The translations under genes were made by a program, and so were the position numbers. A model generated the notes under the pieces. It saw nothing but the letters and a program-made list of their open reading frames with translations, searched no databases and was not told where the DNA came from. From contig CAIRND010000052.1 of NCBI GenBank assembly GCA_903879825.1, positions 1 through 30,846 on the forward strand: a stretch of 30,846 nucleotides of DNA, given 5' to 3'. Positions 8,140-16,141 of this stretch are shown piece after piece. Origin of the DNA: an uncultured Geobacteraceae bacterium (GTDB taxonomy: Bacteria; Desulfobacterota; Desulfuromonadia; Geobacterales; Pseudopelobacteraceae). Positions within the stretch are counted from its first letter, which is position 1, and each line of letters starts with the position of its first letter.

Positions 8140-8301
8140 GGAGTCTGTCAGACTTAGGAAATCGTAGCGAAAATTAGGCTGGCCGAGGACAGATTTTACC
8201 GGTTTAGAAGGTCAATAGCCGTACTATTGACCAAAAAAGCGGGAAAATATGAACCGTTCAGACGAATTTGCAGTAGATTACTCCTAAGTCTGACAGGCTC
8301 C
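8140..8301 (+). repeat. MITE-like palindromic repeat, copy 1
   Basis: A 162-bp non-coding element with 20-base terminal inverted repeats (GGAGTCTGTCAGACTTAGGA and its near-perfect complement at the other end). The whole element is a long imperfect palindrome. Its centre is GGTCAATAG/CTATTGACC with a 5-base loop. It fills most of the gap between the rplT terminator and pheS. Copy 2 lies in reverse orientation after pheS at about 90% identity (16 mismatches in 163 aligned bases, counted by hand, no gaps). No transposase or clear target duplication is visible. Confidence 0.9.
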
Positions 8302-8347
8302 TCGATATAAACGGTGACTTAAAATCCAGTCTCGAAGGTAATCAACT

Positions 8348-9364
8348 ATGCGGGAAAAACTTGAGCAATTGAGAAATGGCGCCCTGCAGGCTATTGCCAC
8401 AGCGTCCGCAGTAGAACAACTTCAGGAGATCCGTGTTTGTTTGCTCGGTCGTAAAGGCGAATTAACCGCCCTGATGAAGGGGCTTGGTTCTCTGCCAACT
8501 GACGAGCGTCCTATCGTCGGGCAGTTGGTTAATACCGTCCGTGATGAAATTGAATCGGCGCTTACCGCAGCAATTGAGTCAGCCCAGGCTGAGCTGATAG
8601 CGGATCGTCTCCAGTCAGAGCGTGTCGATATATCTCTTCCCGGTCGTCGCCCACTCAAGGGAACAAAACATCCGGTTTCTTTGGTTATTGAAGAAATATG
8701 TTCGATTTTTGCCGGACTTGGTTTTTCGGTTGCTGAAGGACCCGAAATTGAACATGACTGGTATAATTTTGAGGCACTCAATTTCCCCCCCGAACATCCC
8801 GCCCGTGATATGCAGGATACTTTTTTTGTGGAAAACAATCTGCTGTTGCGGACTCATACGTCTCCCGTTCAGATTCGCACCATGTTAAAGCAGAAGCCAC
8901 CGGTACGTATCATAGCACCGGGCACCGTGTACCGGTGTGATTCTGACGCAACTCATTCACCGATGTTCCATCAAATCGAAGGATTAATGGTTGATAGTAA
9001 AGTGACTTTTGGTGATCTTAAAGGCATTCTTACGGTCTTCACCAATCAGCTTTTCGGTCAGAAAACCGGTGTACGGCTTCGCCCCAGCTATTTCCCTTTT
9101 ACGGAACCTTCCGCAGAAGTTGATATCGCCTGTGTCATCTGTGGCGGCAAGGGATGTCGTGTGTGTAAAAACAGCGGTTGGCTGGAAATCCTCGGCGCCG
9201 GTATGGTTGATCCGGAAGTGTATCGCCACGTACAGTATGACGCGGAAAATATCTCCGGCTTTGCCTTTGGAATGGGGATTGAACGTATTGCAATGTTAAA
9301 ATACGGTATTTCCGACATGCGTCTCCTTTTTGAAAATGACGTCCGTTTTCTTCGACAGTTCTAG
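8348..9364 (+). CDS. pheS: Phenylalanine--tRNA ligase alpha subunit
   Basis: A 338-residue catalytic alpha subunit of the alpha2-beta2 PheRS. The N-terminal coiled-coil (about 1-90) would contact tRNA. Family motifs follow: GPEIEHDWYNFEALN, RTHTSPVQIRTM, YRCDSDATHSPMFHQIEGL (motif 2) and GFAFGMGIERIAMLKYGI (motif 3). A four-cysteine segment (CVICGGKGCRVC) precedes the last motif and may bind zinc, as in many bacterial PheS. The TAG stop at 9362-9364 touches the first base of repeat copy 2. It is separated from pheT by 200 bases, nearly all of it repeat. Confidence 0.98.
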   Translation: MREKLEQLRNGALQAIATASAVEQLQEIRVCLLGRKGELTALMKGLGSLPTDERPIVGQLVNTVRDEIESALTAAIESAQAELIADRLQSERVDISLPGRRPLKGTKHPVSLVIEEICSIFAGLGFSVAEGPEIEHDWYNFEALNFPPEHPARDMQDTFFVENNLLLRTHTSPVQIRTMLKQKPPVRIIAPGTVYRCDSDATHSPMFHQIEGLMVDSKVTFGDLKGILTVFTNQLFGQKTGVRLRPSYFPFTEPSAEVDIACVICGGKGCRVCKNSGWLEILGAGMVDPEVYRHVQYDAENISGFAFGMGIERIAMLKYGISDMRLLFENDVRFLRQF

Positions 9365-9525
9365 GAGCCTGTCGGACTTAGGAGAAATCTACTGTAAATT
9401 CGTCTGATCGGTTCATATTTTCCCGATTTCTTGGTCAATAGAACGGCTATTAACCTATAAAAGCGGCAAAATCTGCCCTCGCCCAGCCAAATTTTCGCTA
9501 CGATTTCCTAAGTCTGACAGACTCC
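9364..9525 (-). repeat. MITE-like palindromic repeat, copy 2 (inverted)
   Basis: The second copy of the 162-bp element, opposite in orientation to copy 1. It begins at the last base of the pheS stop codon and ends 39 bases before pheT, so it must be transcribed within the pheS-pheT message as a long hairpin. Its internal GGTCAATAG/CTATTAACC hairpin carries one mismatch relative to copy 1. Confidence 0.9.
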
Positions 9526-9564
9526 GCGCTGGAATAAATCCACAATATTTTATGGTGCCCTGAT

Positions 9565-11973
9565 ATGAATGTTACTTACAACTGGCTGAAAGAATTCGTA
9601 GATTTTGATGAGACGCCGGATGAACTTGCCGCACTGCTGACCATGCTCGGACTTGAAGTCGAGACAATGGAAAAGTTGGGTGAAGGGTTTGATGATGTCG
9701 TGGTAGCGCTGGTTGAGGAAAAACGGCAGCACCCTAATGCAGATAAACTCTCGGTGTGTCGGGTGAACAACGGCACTGAAATACTGGATGTTGTCTGTGG
9801 TGCCCAAAACTTCTCTCAGGGTGATACGGTTGTTCTTGCACAGATTGGTGCCGTACTGCCGGGTGATTTTAAAATTAAAAAATCAAAAATCCGTGGTGAA
9901 GAATCGTGCGGAATGCTCTGCTCTGAAAAAGAACTTGGCCTGGCAGAGGAAAGTGCCGGTATTATCGTGCTGCCGCCCGCTATTGCACCTCTCGGAACAC
10001 CGATTTTTGCCGCTCTTGGCCGCAAAGATACGCTTTTTGAAATTGGCTTGACTCCAAACCGCTCAGACTGCTTAAGTGCATTGGGAATAGCGCGAGATAT
10101 AGCCGCAAAACTTGGGTCAAAGCTGAAATATTCCAAATCTGCCCTTGTTGAAGGCACTCAGACGGTTGAATCACTCATTGGGGTTACCATTGAAAGTCCG
10201 GAACTCTGTCCCCGCTATGCTGCCCGTCACATTTCCGGATGTACGATTGCTCCTTCACCTGAATGGCTGATTAAGCGTCTTAACTCAATTGGTATCCGCT
10301 CAATCAATAATGTGGTTGATGTTACCAATCTGATCATGATGGAATTAGGTCAGCCGCTTCATGCCTTTGATTGCGACCGCCTTTCAGGTAAACGCATTGT
10401 CGTTCGCACAGCAGGAGAGGGTGAGTTGTTTACCACGCTCGATAATCAGCAGCACATACTCACTGTGGCTGACCTAGTTATTTGTGATGCAGAACGGCCT
10501 GTTGCTCTTGCCGGTGTCATGGGTGGTTTAAATTCTGAAATAGAGAACACTACGACCTCCATTCTTTTGGAAAGTGCCTTTTTTAAGCCATCTGCTATCC
10601 GCAAGACCAGTAAACGGCTTGGACTGCATACGGAATCATCCCATCGCTTTGAACGTGGCATAGACATTGATAATGTTTCCCGCGCACTTGACAGGGCGGC
10701 GTACTTAATTGTCGAACTGGCTGGCGGAGTTGCCGCACAGGGGAGTATTGATGTGTATCCTGGCGAGTATGTTCGCCCTGCCATCATGTTCCGTCCCGTA
10801 AAAGCAAATGAACTGATCGGCATTAATCTGGAGCGAGACGTCATTCTTGATATTCTGACACGCCTTGAGTGTCAGGTGTCAGCGTCCACCGACGGTGCGG
10901 TCGAAGTAATTCCGCCATTCTACCGGATTGATATTGAGCGTGAAATTGATCTTATTGAAGAGATCGCCCGATTGAACGGTTATGACAAGATCCCAGCCAC
11001 CATGCCGATTGCCCGGGTTGTTTCGGATAGGCCGTCACGTCATCAGGAAATTGAAAAGTCGGTGAGAGATCTTCTCGTGAATAATGGAATGACTGAAGTA
11101 ATCAATTTCAGTTTCACCGCGCCTGATGCAGCAGTAAAGCTGCTCCTGAAGGAAGATGATCCGCGCCGTCTCGCCATTAAACTAGCCAATCCGCTTGTCG
11201 ATGAGCAGTCCGTAATGAAAACTACGTTGCTGCCCGGTCTTCTCGAGACCGTTGCTCGAAATATGAATTTCCGTTCTCTTGATCTCAAGCTTTTTGAAAT
11301 GAGACGTGTGTATCTTCCTGGTGTCGGCGATGATATGCCGCGCGAGCCACTTTGTATCGTTGGTGCACTTTCCGGATCACGTGACGGTGATGGTTGGAGT
11401 CGGCCCACTGAACCGGTTGATTTCTTCGATGCCAAGGGGATTGTTGAGACAATACTGGATTATCTTGATATCGGTGGTGTCTCATGGCGGACGGAGAGTC
11501 CGGAATCGTATTTTCATCCTGGCAAATCGTGCCGGGTCTTTGCAGGGCGTGACTGTATAGGTTCGGTTGGAGAATTACATCCCTCTGTCCAAAAGAATTT
11601 TGAAATTGAAAAACCGGTCTTTTGTTTTGAACTGGATTTTGAGAAATTGGTTACATTGGCACGTACTAAAAAAACAATAGCGGCTCCTTCCCGTTTTCCT
11701 GACAGTAGTCGTGATATTGCGATGCTCATTCCTGAAGAGCTCGCTGCGGTCAAAATAATTGACTGTATTAAAGCCGAGAAGGCAAAGGAGATTGAGCACG
11801 TTCAAATCTTTGATGTTTACCGCGGCAAAGGCGTTCCAGAAGGGTTTAAAAGCATTGCGGTTCGTATCAGATACCGCTCATACGAACGGACACTTACCGA
11901 AGAAGAGATTACTGCTCTTCATAAAAAAATCATCACTAATCTGGTAGATAAATTACAGGTTACATTACGATAA
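9565..11973 (+). CDS. pheT: Phenylalanine--tRNA ligase beta subunit
   Basis: An 802-residue beta subunit of the usual length. The N-terminus (MNVTYNWLKEFVDF) is followed by an EMAP/OB-type tRNA-binding domain (about 40-150, with HPNADKLSVCRV and GEESCGMLCSEKEL). The B3/B4 editing domain (about 200-370) and B5 domain follow, then the catalytic-like domain. The C-terminus is an FDX-ACB anticodon-binding domain (SRFPDSSRDIAMLIPEEL to the end). It pairs with PheS to charge tRNA-Phe. The Shine-Dalgarno is weak. Confidence 0.97.
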   Translation: MNVTYNWLKEFVDFDETPDELAALLTMLGLEVETMEKLGEGFDDVVVALVEEKRQHPNADKLSVCRVNNGTEILDVVCGAQNFSQGDTVVLAQIGAVLPGDFKIKKSKIRGEESCGMLCSEKELGLAEESAGIIVLPPAIAPLGTPIFAALGRKDTLFEIGLTPNRSDCLSALGIARDIAAKLGSKLKYSKSALVEGTQTVESLIGVTIESPELCPRYAARHISGCTIAPSPEWLIKRLNSIGIRSINNVVDVTNLIMMELGQPLHAFDCDRLSGKRIVVRTAGEGELFTTLDNQQHILTVADLVICDAERPVALAGVMGGLNSEIENTTTSILLESAFFKPSAIRKTSKRLGLHTESSHRFERGIDIDNVSRALDRAAYLIVELAGGVAAQGSIDVYPGEYVRPAIMFRPVKANELIGINLERDVILDILTRLECQVSASTDGAVEVIPPFYRIDIEREIDLIEEIARLNGYDKIPATMPIARVVSDRPSRHQEIEKSVRDLLVNNGMTEVINFSFTAPDAAVKLLLKEDDPRRLAIKLANPLVDEQSVMKTTLLPGLLETVARNMNFRSLDLKLFEMRRVYLPGVGDDMPREPLCIVGALSGSRDGDGWSRPTEPVDFFDAKGIVETILDYLDIGGVSWRTESPESYFHPGKSCRVFAGRDCIGSVGELHPSVQKNFEIEKPVFCFELDFEKLVTLARTKKTIAAPSRFPDSSRDIAMLIPEELAAVKIIDCIKAEKAKEIEHVQIFDVYRGKGVPEGFKSIAVRIRYRSYERTLTEEEITALHKKIITNLVDKLQVTLR

Positions 11974-12056
11974 AACTTATTGCGTAATAGATGCCCCTGT
12001 GCTATAAAATTTTTCCTTTTGATTCAGCGTATTAACCGGTAAAGGTTGAGGTAATT

Positions 12057-12341
12057 ATGACTAAAGCAGACATTGTTGAACGCATCCATACGAAGATTGG
12101 CTTTTCTAAAAAAGAATCAGCTGAAATGGTTGAAACTGTTTTTGGGTTGCTTAAATTAACATTGGAAGCTGGTGAAAAAATCAAGATTGCCGGTTTCGGT
12201 AACTTTGTTGTAAAGCAGAAGGCTGACCGTCGTGGTCGTAATCCGCAAACCGGTGAAACAATTACGATTAACGCCCGTCGAATCCTGACTTTTAAACCGA
12301 GTCAGGTCCTTAAAAACGCCATTAATACTGAAGTTAAATAG
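12057..12341 (+). CDS. ihfA: Integration host factor alpha subunit
   Basis: A 94-residue HU/IHF-family DNA-bending protein. MTKADIVERIHTKIGFSKKE, KIAGFGNFVVKQKADRRGRN and PQTGETITINARRILTFKPS match IHF-alpha, including the RxGRNPxTG arm that inserts into the minor groove. Its position directly after pheT is the classic ihfA position and decides alpha over HU. GTTGAGG precedes the ATG. IHF also serves phage integration, which is relevant given the likely attachment site 400 bases downstream. Confidence 0.95.
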   Translation: MTKADIVERIHTKIGFSKKESAEMVETVFGLLKLTLEAGEKIKIAGFGNFVVKQKADRRGRNPQTGETITINARRILTFKPSQVLKNAINTEVK

Positions 12342-12366
12342 GTTTGAAGTATAGGCTTACTCTGTT

Positions 12367-12717
12367 ATGCCTTCTAAATTAACTGAAAAGTTATATTACA
12401 AAATTGGCGAAGTAGCGGGAGTAGCCGGTGTTAAAACATCGGTGTTACGCTTTTGGGAATCTGAGTTCTCGTTTCTCAAACCGGTGAAAAGCAATGCTGG
12501 TCAGCGTTTATATTCTAAGGCCGAAGTAGATATTGTCCTGCAAGTAAAACACTTGCTCTACAACGAAAAATTTACTATCGAAGGCGTAAAAAAACGTATA
12601 ACCAGAGGGAAGCTTCTAATAACTGAAGTCCCTTTGAATAGTCTGGCTGCTGAAGACTATAGTGAAATTCTAAAAACTGTCCGTAATGAGCTGAAATTGT
12701 TACGAGACTTATTGTAG
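12367..12717 (+). CDS. MerR-family transcriptional regulator
   Basis: A 116-residue protein with an N-terminal MerR winged helix (about 9-77): YYKIGEVAGVAGVKTSVLRFWE, then LKPVKSNAGQRLYSKAEVD. The C-terminal part is short and has no cysteine effector site, so it is not a metal-sensing MerR. It lies 25 bases after ihfA, probably in the same transcript. A MerR gene after ihfA is, from memory, usual in this bacterial group. Target and signal are unknown. Confidence 0.88.
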   Translation: MPSKLTEKLYYKIGEVAGVAGVKTSVLRFWESEFSFLKPVKSNAGQRLYSKAEVDIVLQVKHLLYNEKFTIEGVKKRITRGKLLITEVPLNSLAAEDYSEILKTVRNELKLLRDLL

Positions 12718-12729
12718 TTCGTTTTTAAT

Positions 12730-12806
12730 CGGTGCGTAGCGCAGCCTGGTAGCGCACTAGACTGGGGGTCTAGTGGTCGCTGGTTCGAATCCAGTCGCGC
12801 CGACCA
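12730..12806 (+). tRNA. tRNA-Pro (GGG)
   Basis: A 77-base cloverleaf read by hand. The acceptor CGGTGCG pairs with CGCGCCG (one G-U). The anticodon stem CTAGA/TCTAG encloses loop CTGGGGG, giving anticodon GGG. The T arm contains GGTTCGAATCC and ACCA is encoded. It lies 12 bases after merR. Phage late genes begin 70 bases downstream on the other strand, so this is the likely prophage target. Confidence 0.97.
12775..12806 (+). other. Candidate phage attachment core (3' end of tRNA-Pro)
   Basis: Inferred only. tRNA 3' halves are common integrase targets, and phage genes start right after this one. The second copy expected at the far end of the prophage lies outside the window, so the core limits are unknown. 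Confidence 0.4.
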
Positions 12807-12812
12807 AATTGC

Positions 12813-12848
12813 AAGGGGTTACGGGTTTTCCGTAACCCCTTTTGCTTT
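12813..12848. terminator. Terminator between tRNA-Pro and the phage late operon
   Basis: A 12-bp stem AAGGGGTTACGG/CCGTAACCCCTT with a 5-base loop, followed on the plus strand by TTGCTTTT. It lies between convergent transcripts and may serve both the tRNA and the phage late message, though the T-run favours the plus strand. Confidence 0.85.
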
Positions 12849-12875
12849 TGAATTTAACCAAGTTTAACCGGCACA

Positions 12876-14096
12876 TTAATTACACGTACAAGTACCGTCG
12901 CTTGCTATAACGGTGGAGCAATAACCAATATACCCGCCTGATTTCCAACAGGTAGCATGGTTCGTGTGCCCAGTCATTGCATTTGTTTGGAAAGCTCCAT
13001 TTATACTAACGTCCCCACTTGCAACCGTAAGACCCCCACTTGCAACCGTAACCTTACCGTCCACTGTTAATTTTGAGCTTGTCGCATCGGTAGGCGAAGT
13101 GCCGATATAAACATTACCCGTACTTCTAAACACTGATAAAAGTGGGTGTCCCGATCCGGCATCGTCGTATTTTGAAATATCAAGCCTGTTGGGTGTCGGA
13201 TTGGTATTAATACCCCATATCTTAGCATCCGTAGTTTGGGTTTCGTCGTTAAGTAGTAACCCAACATAACCTTCGCTATTTGAAAGTACCTGATAGGTTC
13301 CCCCACCCGAACCAGTTCCCACAGGATTGCGGACATTAAGCCGAACACCGGCAAATGTTGTACCGTTCACAGATTTTGGATCGTCAAGTCCAATTGCAAT
13401 TGCACCGTCTGAATTTTTGATTACAAGTCGTTTATGATCGGCATTATTCGTTCTGCTCGACCAGCTAAAATCCGAAGTTGTCGGGTCGATCATAAAATAT
13501 CCGCCGTAATTACGGAGGGCGGTGCCTGTAGTCCCAGTGCTCTGACACATGGCAATCTCAACCGTCTGACTGGTTGACGGTGCTACAACCTTCAAAGCCG
13601 GGCCACTTCCTGCGGCGCCTATTTCGCCAATCGACATCCGGACGGCTCCGGACATGTCACTCCAATCCTGTATGTGGTATTGCCCCACGTCCCCAACAAC
13701 ATTCACCTCGCTGGGAAATTCGGGAGTGATTCCAAACCATGACAATGTTCGGCCCCTGATACCTGTAACGGTCCCGGTTCCGGCGAAAATCTGATAATCG
13801 CCAGCACTGAACGGCGCACCATTACCATTAAAAGTATGCCCGGTGGTTGTTATTACACACCCTTTTTTGAACTCATACGCGCGATCGCTCCCCAAGGTTA
13901 GATTAGTAGACAAAGTTTGCGGAGATGTGCAAATAACGGTTTTACCCGCGGCGCTGCTGGCGCTTGAGGCTTGGGCCAACGTGTTGATGGTTGGATTTTT
14001 AGTGACGGTGCCGTCGGTGGCCCGGATCAGGATGTCGGCATGAGCGGTTGACGCGAGCATCACCATTAAAAGCAGCATAGAGCAAAGTGGTTTCAT
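12876..14096 (-). CDS. Exported fibre/tailspike-like protein with Sec signal peptide
   Basis: A 406-residue protein starting at ATG 14096 behind AGGAGG. Residues 1-20 (MKPLCSMLLLMVMLASTAHA) are a textbook signal peptide with an AHA cleavage site. Residues 21-140 are rich in Thr, Ser and Gly. The segment from about 96, including AGDYQIFAGTGTVTG and SWFGITPEF, resembles the entry of beta-helical surface proteins. The C-terminal third has short repeats (KVTVASG, LTVASG, LTVASGD) typical of fibre shafts. The last 25 residues hold four cysteines (CWKSGG, YCST, CTC). The position after the J-like tip gene suggests a tail fibre, but the signal peptide suggests it reaches the periplasm or cell surface. 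It could be a lysogenic-conversion surface protein. Function uncertain. Confidence 0.75.
   Translation of the reverse strand: MKPLCSMLLLMVMLASTAHADILIRATDGTVTKNPTINTLAQASSASSAAGKTVICTSPQTLSTNLTLGSDRAYEFKKGCVITTTGHTFNGNGAPFSAGDYQIFAGTGTVTGIRGRTLSWFGITPEFPSEVNVVGDVGQYHIQDWSDMSGAVRMSIGEIGAAGSGPALKVVAPSTSQTVEIAMCQSTGTTGTALRNYGGYFMIDPTTSDFSWSSRTNNADHKRLVIKNSDGAIAIGLDDPKSVNGTTFAGVRLNVRNPVGTGSGGGTYQVLSNSEGYVGLLLNDETQTTDAKIWGINTNPTPNRLDISKYDDAGSGHPLLSVFRSTGNVYIGTSPTDATSSKLTVDGKVTVASGGLTVASGDVSINGAFQTNAMTGHTNHATCWKSGGYIGYCSTVIASDGTCTCN
13013..13051 (-). repeat. 21-bp tandem duplication in the fibre-like gene
   Basis: CCCCACTTGCAACCGTAA occurs twice with a 21-base period, encoding the tandem LTVASG-type repeats of the C-terminal shaft. 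In-frame, so it lengthens the repeat without breaking the gene. Confidence 0.8.
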
Positions 14097-14109
14097 TTTT
14101 GTTTTCCTC

Positions 14110-15174
14110 CTATTTATAATATGTGATTTGTCCAGCGACGCGCTTTCCGCTTAAATTGGCATTTGTTGGGTATCCGGCGCCGGGAGTTGTGAGCGTGAGA
14201 GACGGGGATGCATTGGCGATATAAACATAAAGTACTGTTGAATATTCTGAGTAGCCAATAGTGCCGGACTGCACGGCGTATGACGCCTGGGTAAAAGGTA
14301 ATCCGTTGATCGAAGCCAATCCTGTATCTGAGGTTGTCGGCCAGGTTACATCAAACTGGAGATTCACCTGGTTCCCGTTGACAACTGAATAGTGGGCACT
14401 GTTCACCGTCAAAGTCACCCCGGCACCTGTTGGTGTCCACGCCGTGGCAGCAGTGTAAGTAGTGGGGGTCCAACACCCCTCGGCATTGCCCGAGGCATCA
14501 ACACCAAGCGCAGCTTGGCCAGCACTGCAATTCGTTCCGTTAGCAGACAGGGCAGTGGCAGTAGCTGCATTGCCGCTGGTGTTTGCGGAGTTATTTGGGA
14601 TGTCACCACTTAGCAAAACCGGCAACTGAGCATGCGGAAGCGTGCCAGTAGTTAGATCAGAGGCTGAAATGACCACATTAGAAGTTAATGCATGCCCCGC
14701 CACAGTTCGTGATGTTGGCACAGCTCCAACACTTGTAGTTGTCACTGATATTGCACCAGCGGTATTGATTATTGATGTGCCGTCAGGCTTTACGCCTCCT
14801 AGAACTGAACTTGTTGCCGCAGGTAACGTATAAGCCCCGGCAGGGGTCCAGCATCCCTCGGCATTGCCCGAGGCATCAACACCAAGCGCAGCTTGACCAG
14901 CACTGCAATTCGTCCCGTTAGCAGCGAGCGCTGTTGCTGTAGCGGCATTACCAGTGATAGCAGTCTGTAATGGGATGTTGATCGTTTTTGTTGCCGGGTT
15001 GGTTGATACGTTCCCTGTAAACTTTAGCGTGTCACTAAATGCTGTCGGCTTGATTTTTCCGGAAGCCGAAGAAAATCCGGTGAATGCCTTGGCTGTTGGC
15101 GTGACGTCACCAGGTGCGGCCCATGCTGAAGCGCTGGACATAATCAGCATGATTGATACGATAATGTGTTTCAT
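14110..15174 (-). CDS. Exported tail-fibre-like repeat protein with Sec signal peptide
   Basis: A 354-residue protein. Residues 1-19 (MKHIIVSIMLIMSSASAWA) form a clear signal peptide. The body contains typical fibre-repeat phrases such as TGNAATATAL, TSSVLGGVKPDG, LPHAQLPVLLSGDIPN and VGAVPTSRTVAGHAL. A 37-residue block containing CSAGQAALGVDASGN occurs twice (75-111 and 201-237). The last 110 residues look like a beta-rich tip domain ending GQITYYK. It lies 13 bases upstream of the other exported fibre-like gene and 3 bases after the preceding phage gene, so it is part of the late operon. Fibre proteins normally lack signal peptides. Host-range fibre, surface adhesin or lysogen surface protein are all possible. 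Confidence 0.78.
   Translation of the reverse strand: MKHIIVSIMLIMSSASAWAAPGDVTPTAKAFTGFSSASGKIKPTAFSDTLKFTGNVSTNPATKTINIPLQTAITGNAATATALAANGTNCSAGQAALGVDASGNAEGCWTPAGAYTLPAATSSVLGGVKPDGTSIINTAGAISVTTTSVGAVPTSRTVAGHALTSNVVISASDLTTGTLPHAQLPVLLSGDIPNNSANTSGNAATATALSANGTNCSAGQAALGVDASGNAEGCWTPTTYTAATAWTPTGAGVTLTVNSAHYSVVNGNQVNLQFDVTWPTTSDTGLASINGLPFTQASYAVQSGTIGYSEYSTVLYVYIANASPSLTLTTPGAGYPTNANLSGKRVAGQITYYK
14464..14574 (-). repeat. Intragenic direct repeat, copy A (pairs with 14842-14952)
   Basis: A block encoding residues 201-237 of the 354-aa fibre-like protein. It duplicates 14842-14952 with an offset of 378 bases (126 codons). About 80 bases of it are nearly identical between copies. Confidence 0.85.
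14842..14952 (-). repeat. Intragenic direct repeat, copy B (pairs with 14464-14574)
   Basis: Encodes residues 75-111 of the fibre-like protein, including the CSAGQAALGVDASGNAEGCW segment with two cysteines that recurs in copy A. Confidence 0.85.
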
Positions 15175-15177
15175 GTT

Positions 15178-15675
15178 TTACCCCTGTTTTACCCAGATAT
15201 TTTCATCATGGAGCGGTATCAGGCGGATAGCCTGATATTGGACATCCACCACAAACGTGCCGCCATTTGGATCAACTATATTCCAGCTGAATCCATCAGC
15301 GCCGGTTTTGGCAAACACAGTTGGCTTGGCCCCTCCTGCGTTAGCCGCTCCAAGATTCAGAGTTGTATTAGCCTCCAGTACCCCGCTGGTAACAACAACA
15401 TCCTGCGGAGTAGTCGAGTTTGTATATGCCAGCGTAAGGGTCGGCGGTTCTGTGACTTGCGGATTGCCCAAATAATCAAACGTCAGAAGTTTGCCATTTC
15501 GCGACGCCACATCTGGTAACTCTCCCATAGTGGCTTCAGGGACCCGAAAACCTCGGTTGATAAAACCATCGTACTCGTCCAGGTTGCTATTCAGTTTTTC
15601 AAAGGCCGCCCGGACAGTATCCCCACGGCCATCATCCGGCGTCCCCGTGTTTATTTTCTGGCTCTGCATTCCCAT
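15178..15675 (-). CDS. Small tail fibre-associated protein, 165 aa
   Basis: A 165-residue protein behind a strong GGAGG. The N-terminus (QKINTGTPDDGRGDTVRAAF, then EKLNSNLDE) is a motif often seen at the start of phage tail-fibre and baseplate-attached proteins. The remainder is beta-rich (TLAYTNSTTPQDVVVTSGVL, then WNIVDPNGGTFVVDVQY). It starts 1 base after the FN3-like gene and ends 3 bases before the exported fibre-like gene. It may connect fibre to tail tip; the exact role is not known. Confidence 0.65.
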   Translation of the reverse strand: MGMQSQKINTGTPDDGRGDTVRAAFEKLNSNLDEYDGFINRGFRVPEATMGELPDVASRNGKLLTFDYLGNPQVTEPPTLTLAYTNSTTPQDVVVTSGVLEANTTLNLGAANAGGAKPTVFAKTGADGFSWNIVDPNGGTFVVDVQYQAIRLIPLHDENIWVKQG

Positions 15676-15676
15676 A

Positions 15677-16141
15677 TCAAACCTCCACTGTTACAAGTTC
15701 GCCGTCGATTAGTGCGAGGCGTTTTGATGGTTGACCCGGTGTTGTTCCTTCGTCAGCCAAAACCAGCGACGGCAGCGTGCCACTGGGGGTTGTGACCGTA
15801 TGCGGTGCTGTGACCAGACCGGATCGGACACCGGCAGCGTTTACTGCTATTACTCCAAAGGTGTAGTCTCCAGGCTTCAGGCTGGTGAACACGTACTGGT
15901 TAGTGACGGTAGGTGCATACTCAACCCCGTTCAGCTGGACGATGTAGCTCACTGCCAGAGCATCGGTGGTCGCCCAGGCAAAAACGGTCTTTGACCGTGT
16001 GACTGAACCAGGGTATGGATCCGGACCGTCAGCAACCGACAATGATACCGGAGCACCAACAACCGTGCTGCTTACCAACTTAGGCTGGGGCGGAGCCACA
16101 GGCAGCCGCTGATCCGCTGTTGTCCACCCGTACACGCTCAC
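15677..16141 (-). CDS. FN3-like tail tip protein, 154 aa
   Basis: A 154-residue protein starting with GTG at 16141, which overlaps the stop of the J-like gene (GTGA). The central part, about 60-115 (AVSYIVQLNGVEYAP, LKPGDYTFGVIAVNAAGVRS), is a typical fibronectin type III fold sequence. FN3 domains are frequent at phage tail tips and at the C-terminus of gpJ proteins. It may be a detached C-terminal J domain, since J-like genes often encode such domains in the same chain. Confidence 0.7.
   Translation of the reverse strand: MSVYGWTTADQRLPVAPPQPKLVSSTVVGAPVSLSVADGPDPYPGSVTRSKTVFAWATTDALAVSYIVQLNGVEYAPTVTNQYVFTSLKPGDYTFGVIAVNAAGVRSGLVTAPHTVTTPSGTLPSLVLADEGTTPGQPSKRLALIDGELVTVEV

Noticed and set aside
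8140..9525. pheS as cargo of a composite transposon
   Set aside because: pheS is in its conserved chromosomal place with pheT, and no transposase or target duplication is visible; the repeats more likely inserted separately.
14464..14952. CRISPR-like repeat
   Set aside because: Only two copies, both coding and in frame within one protein; no spacer array.
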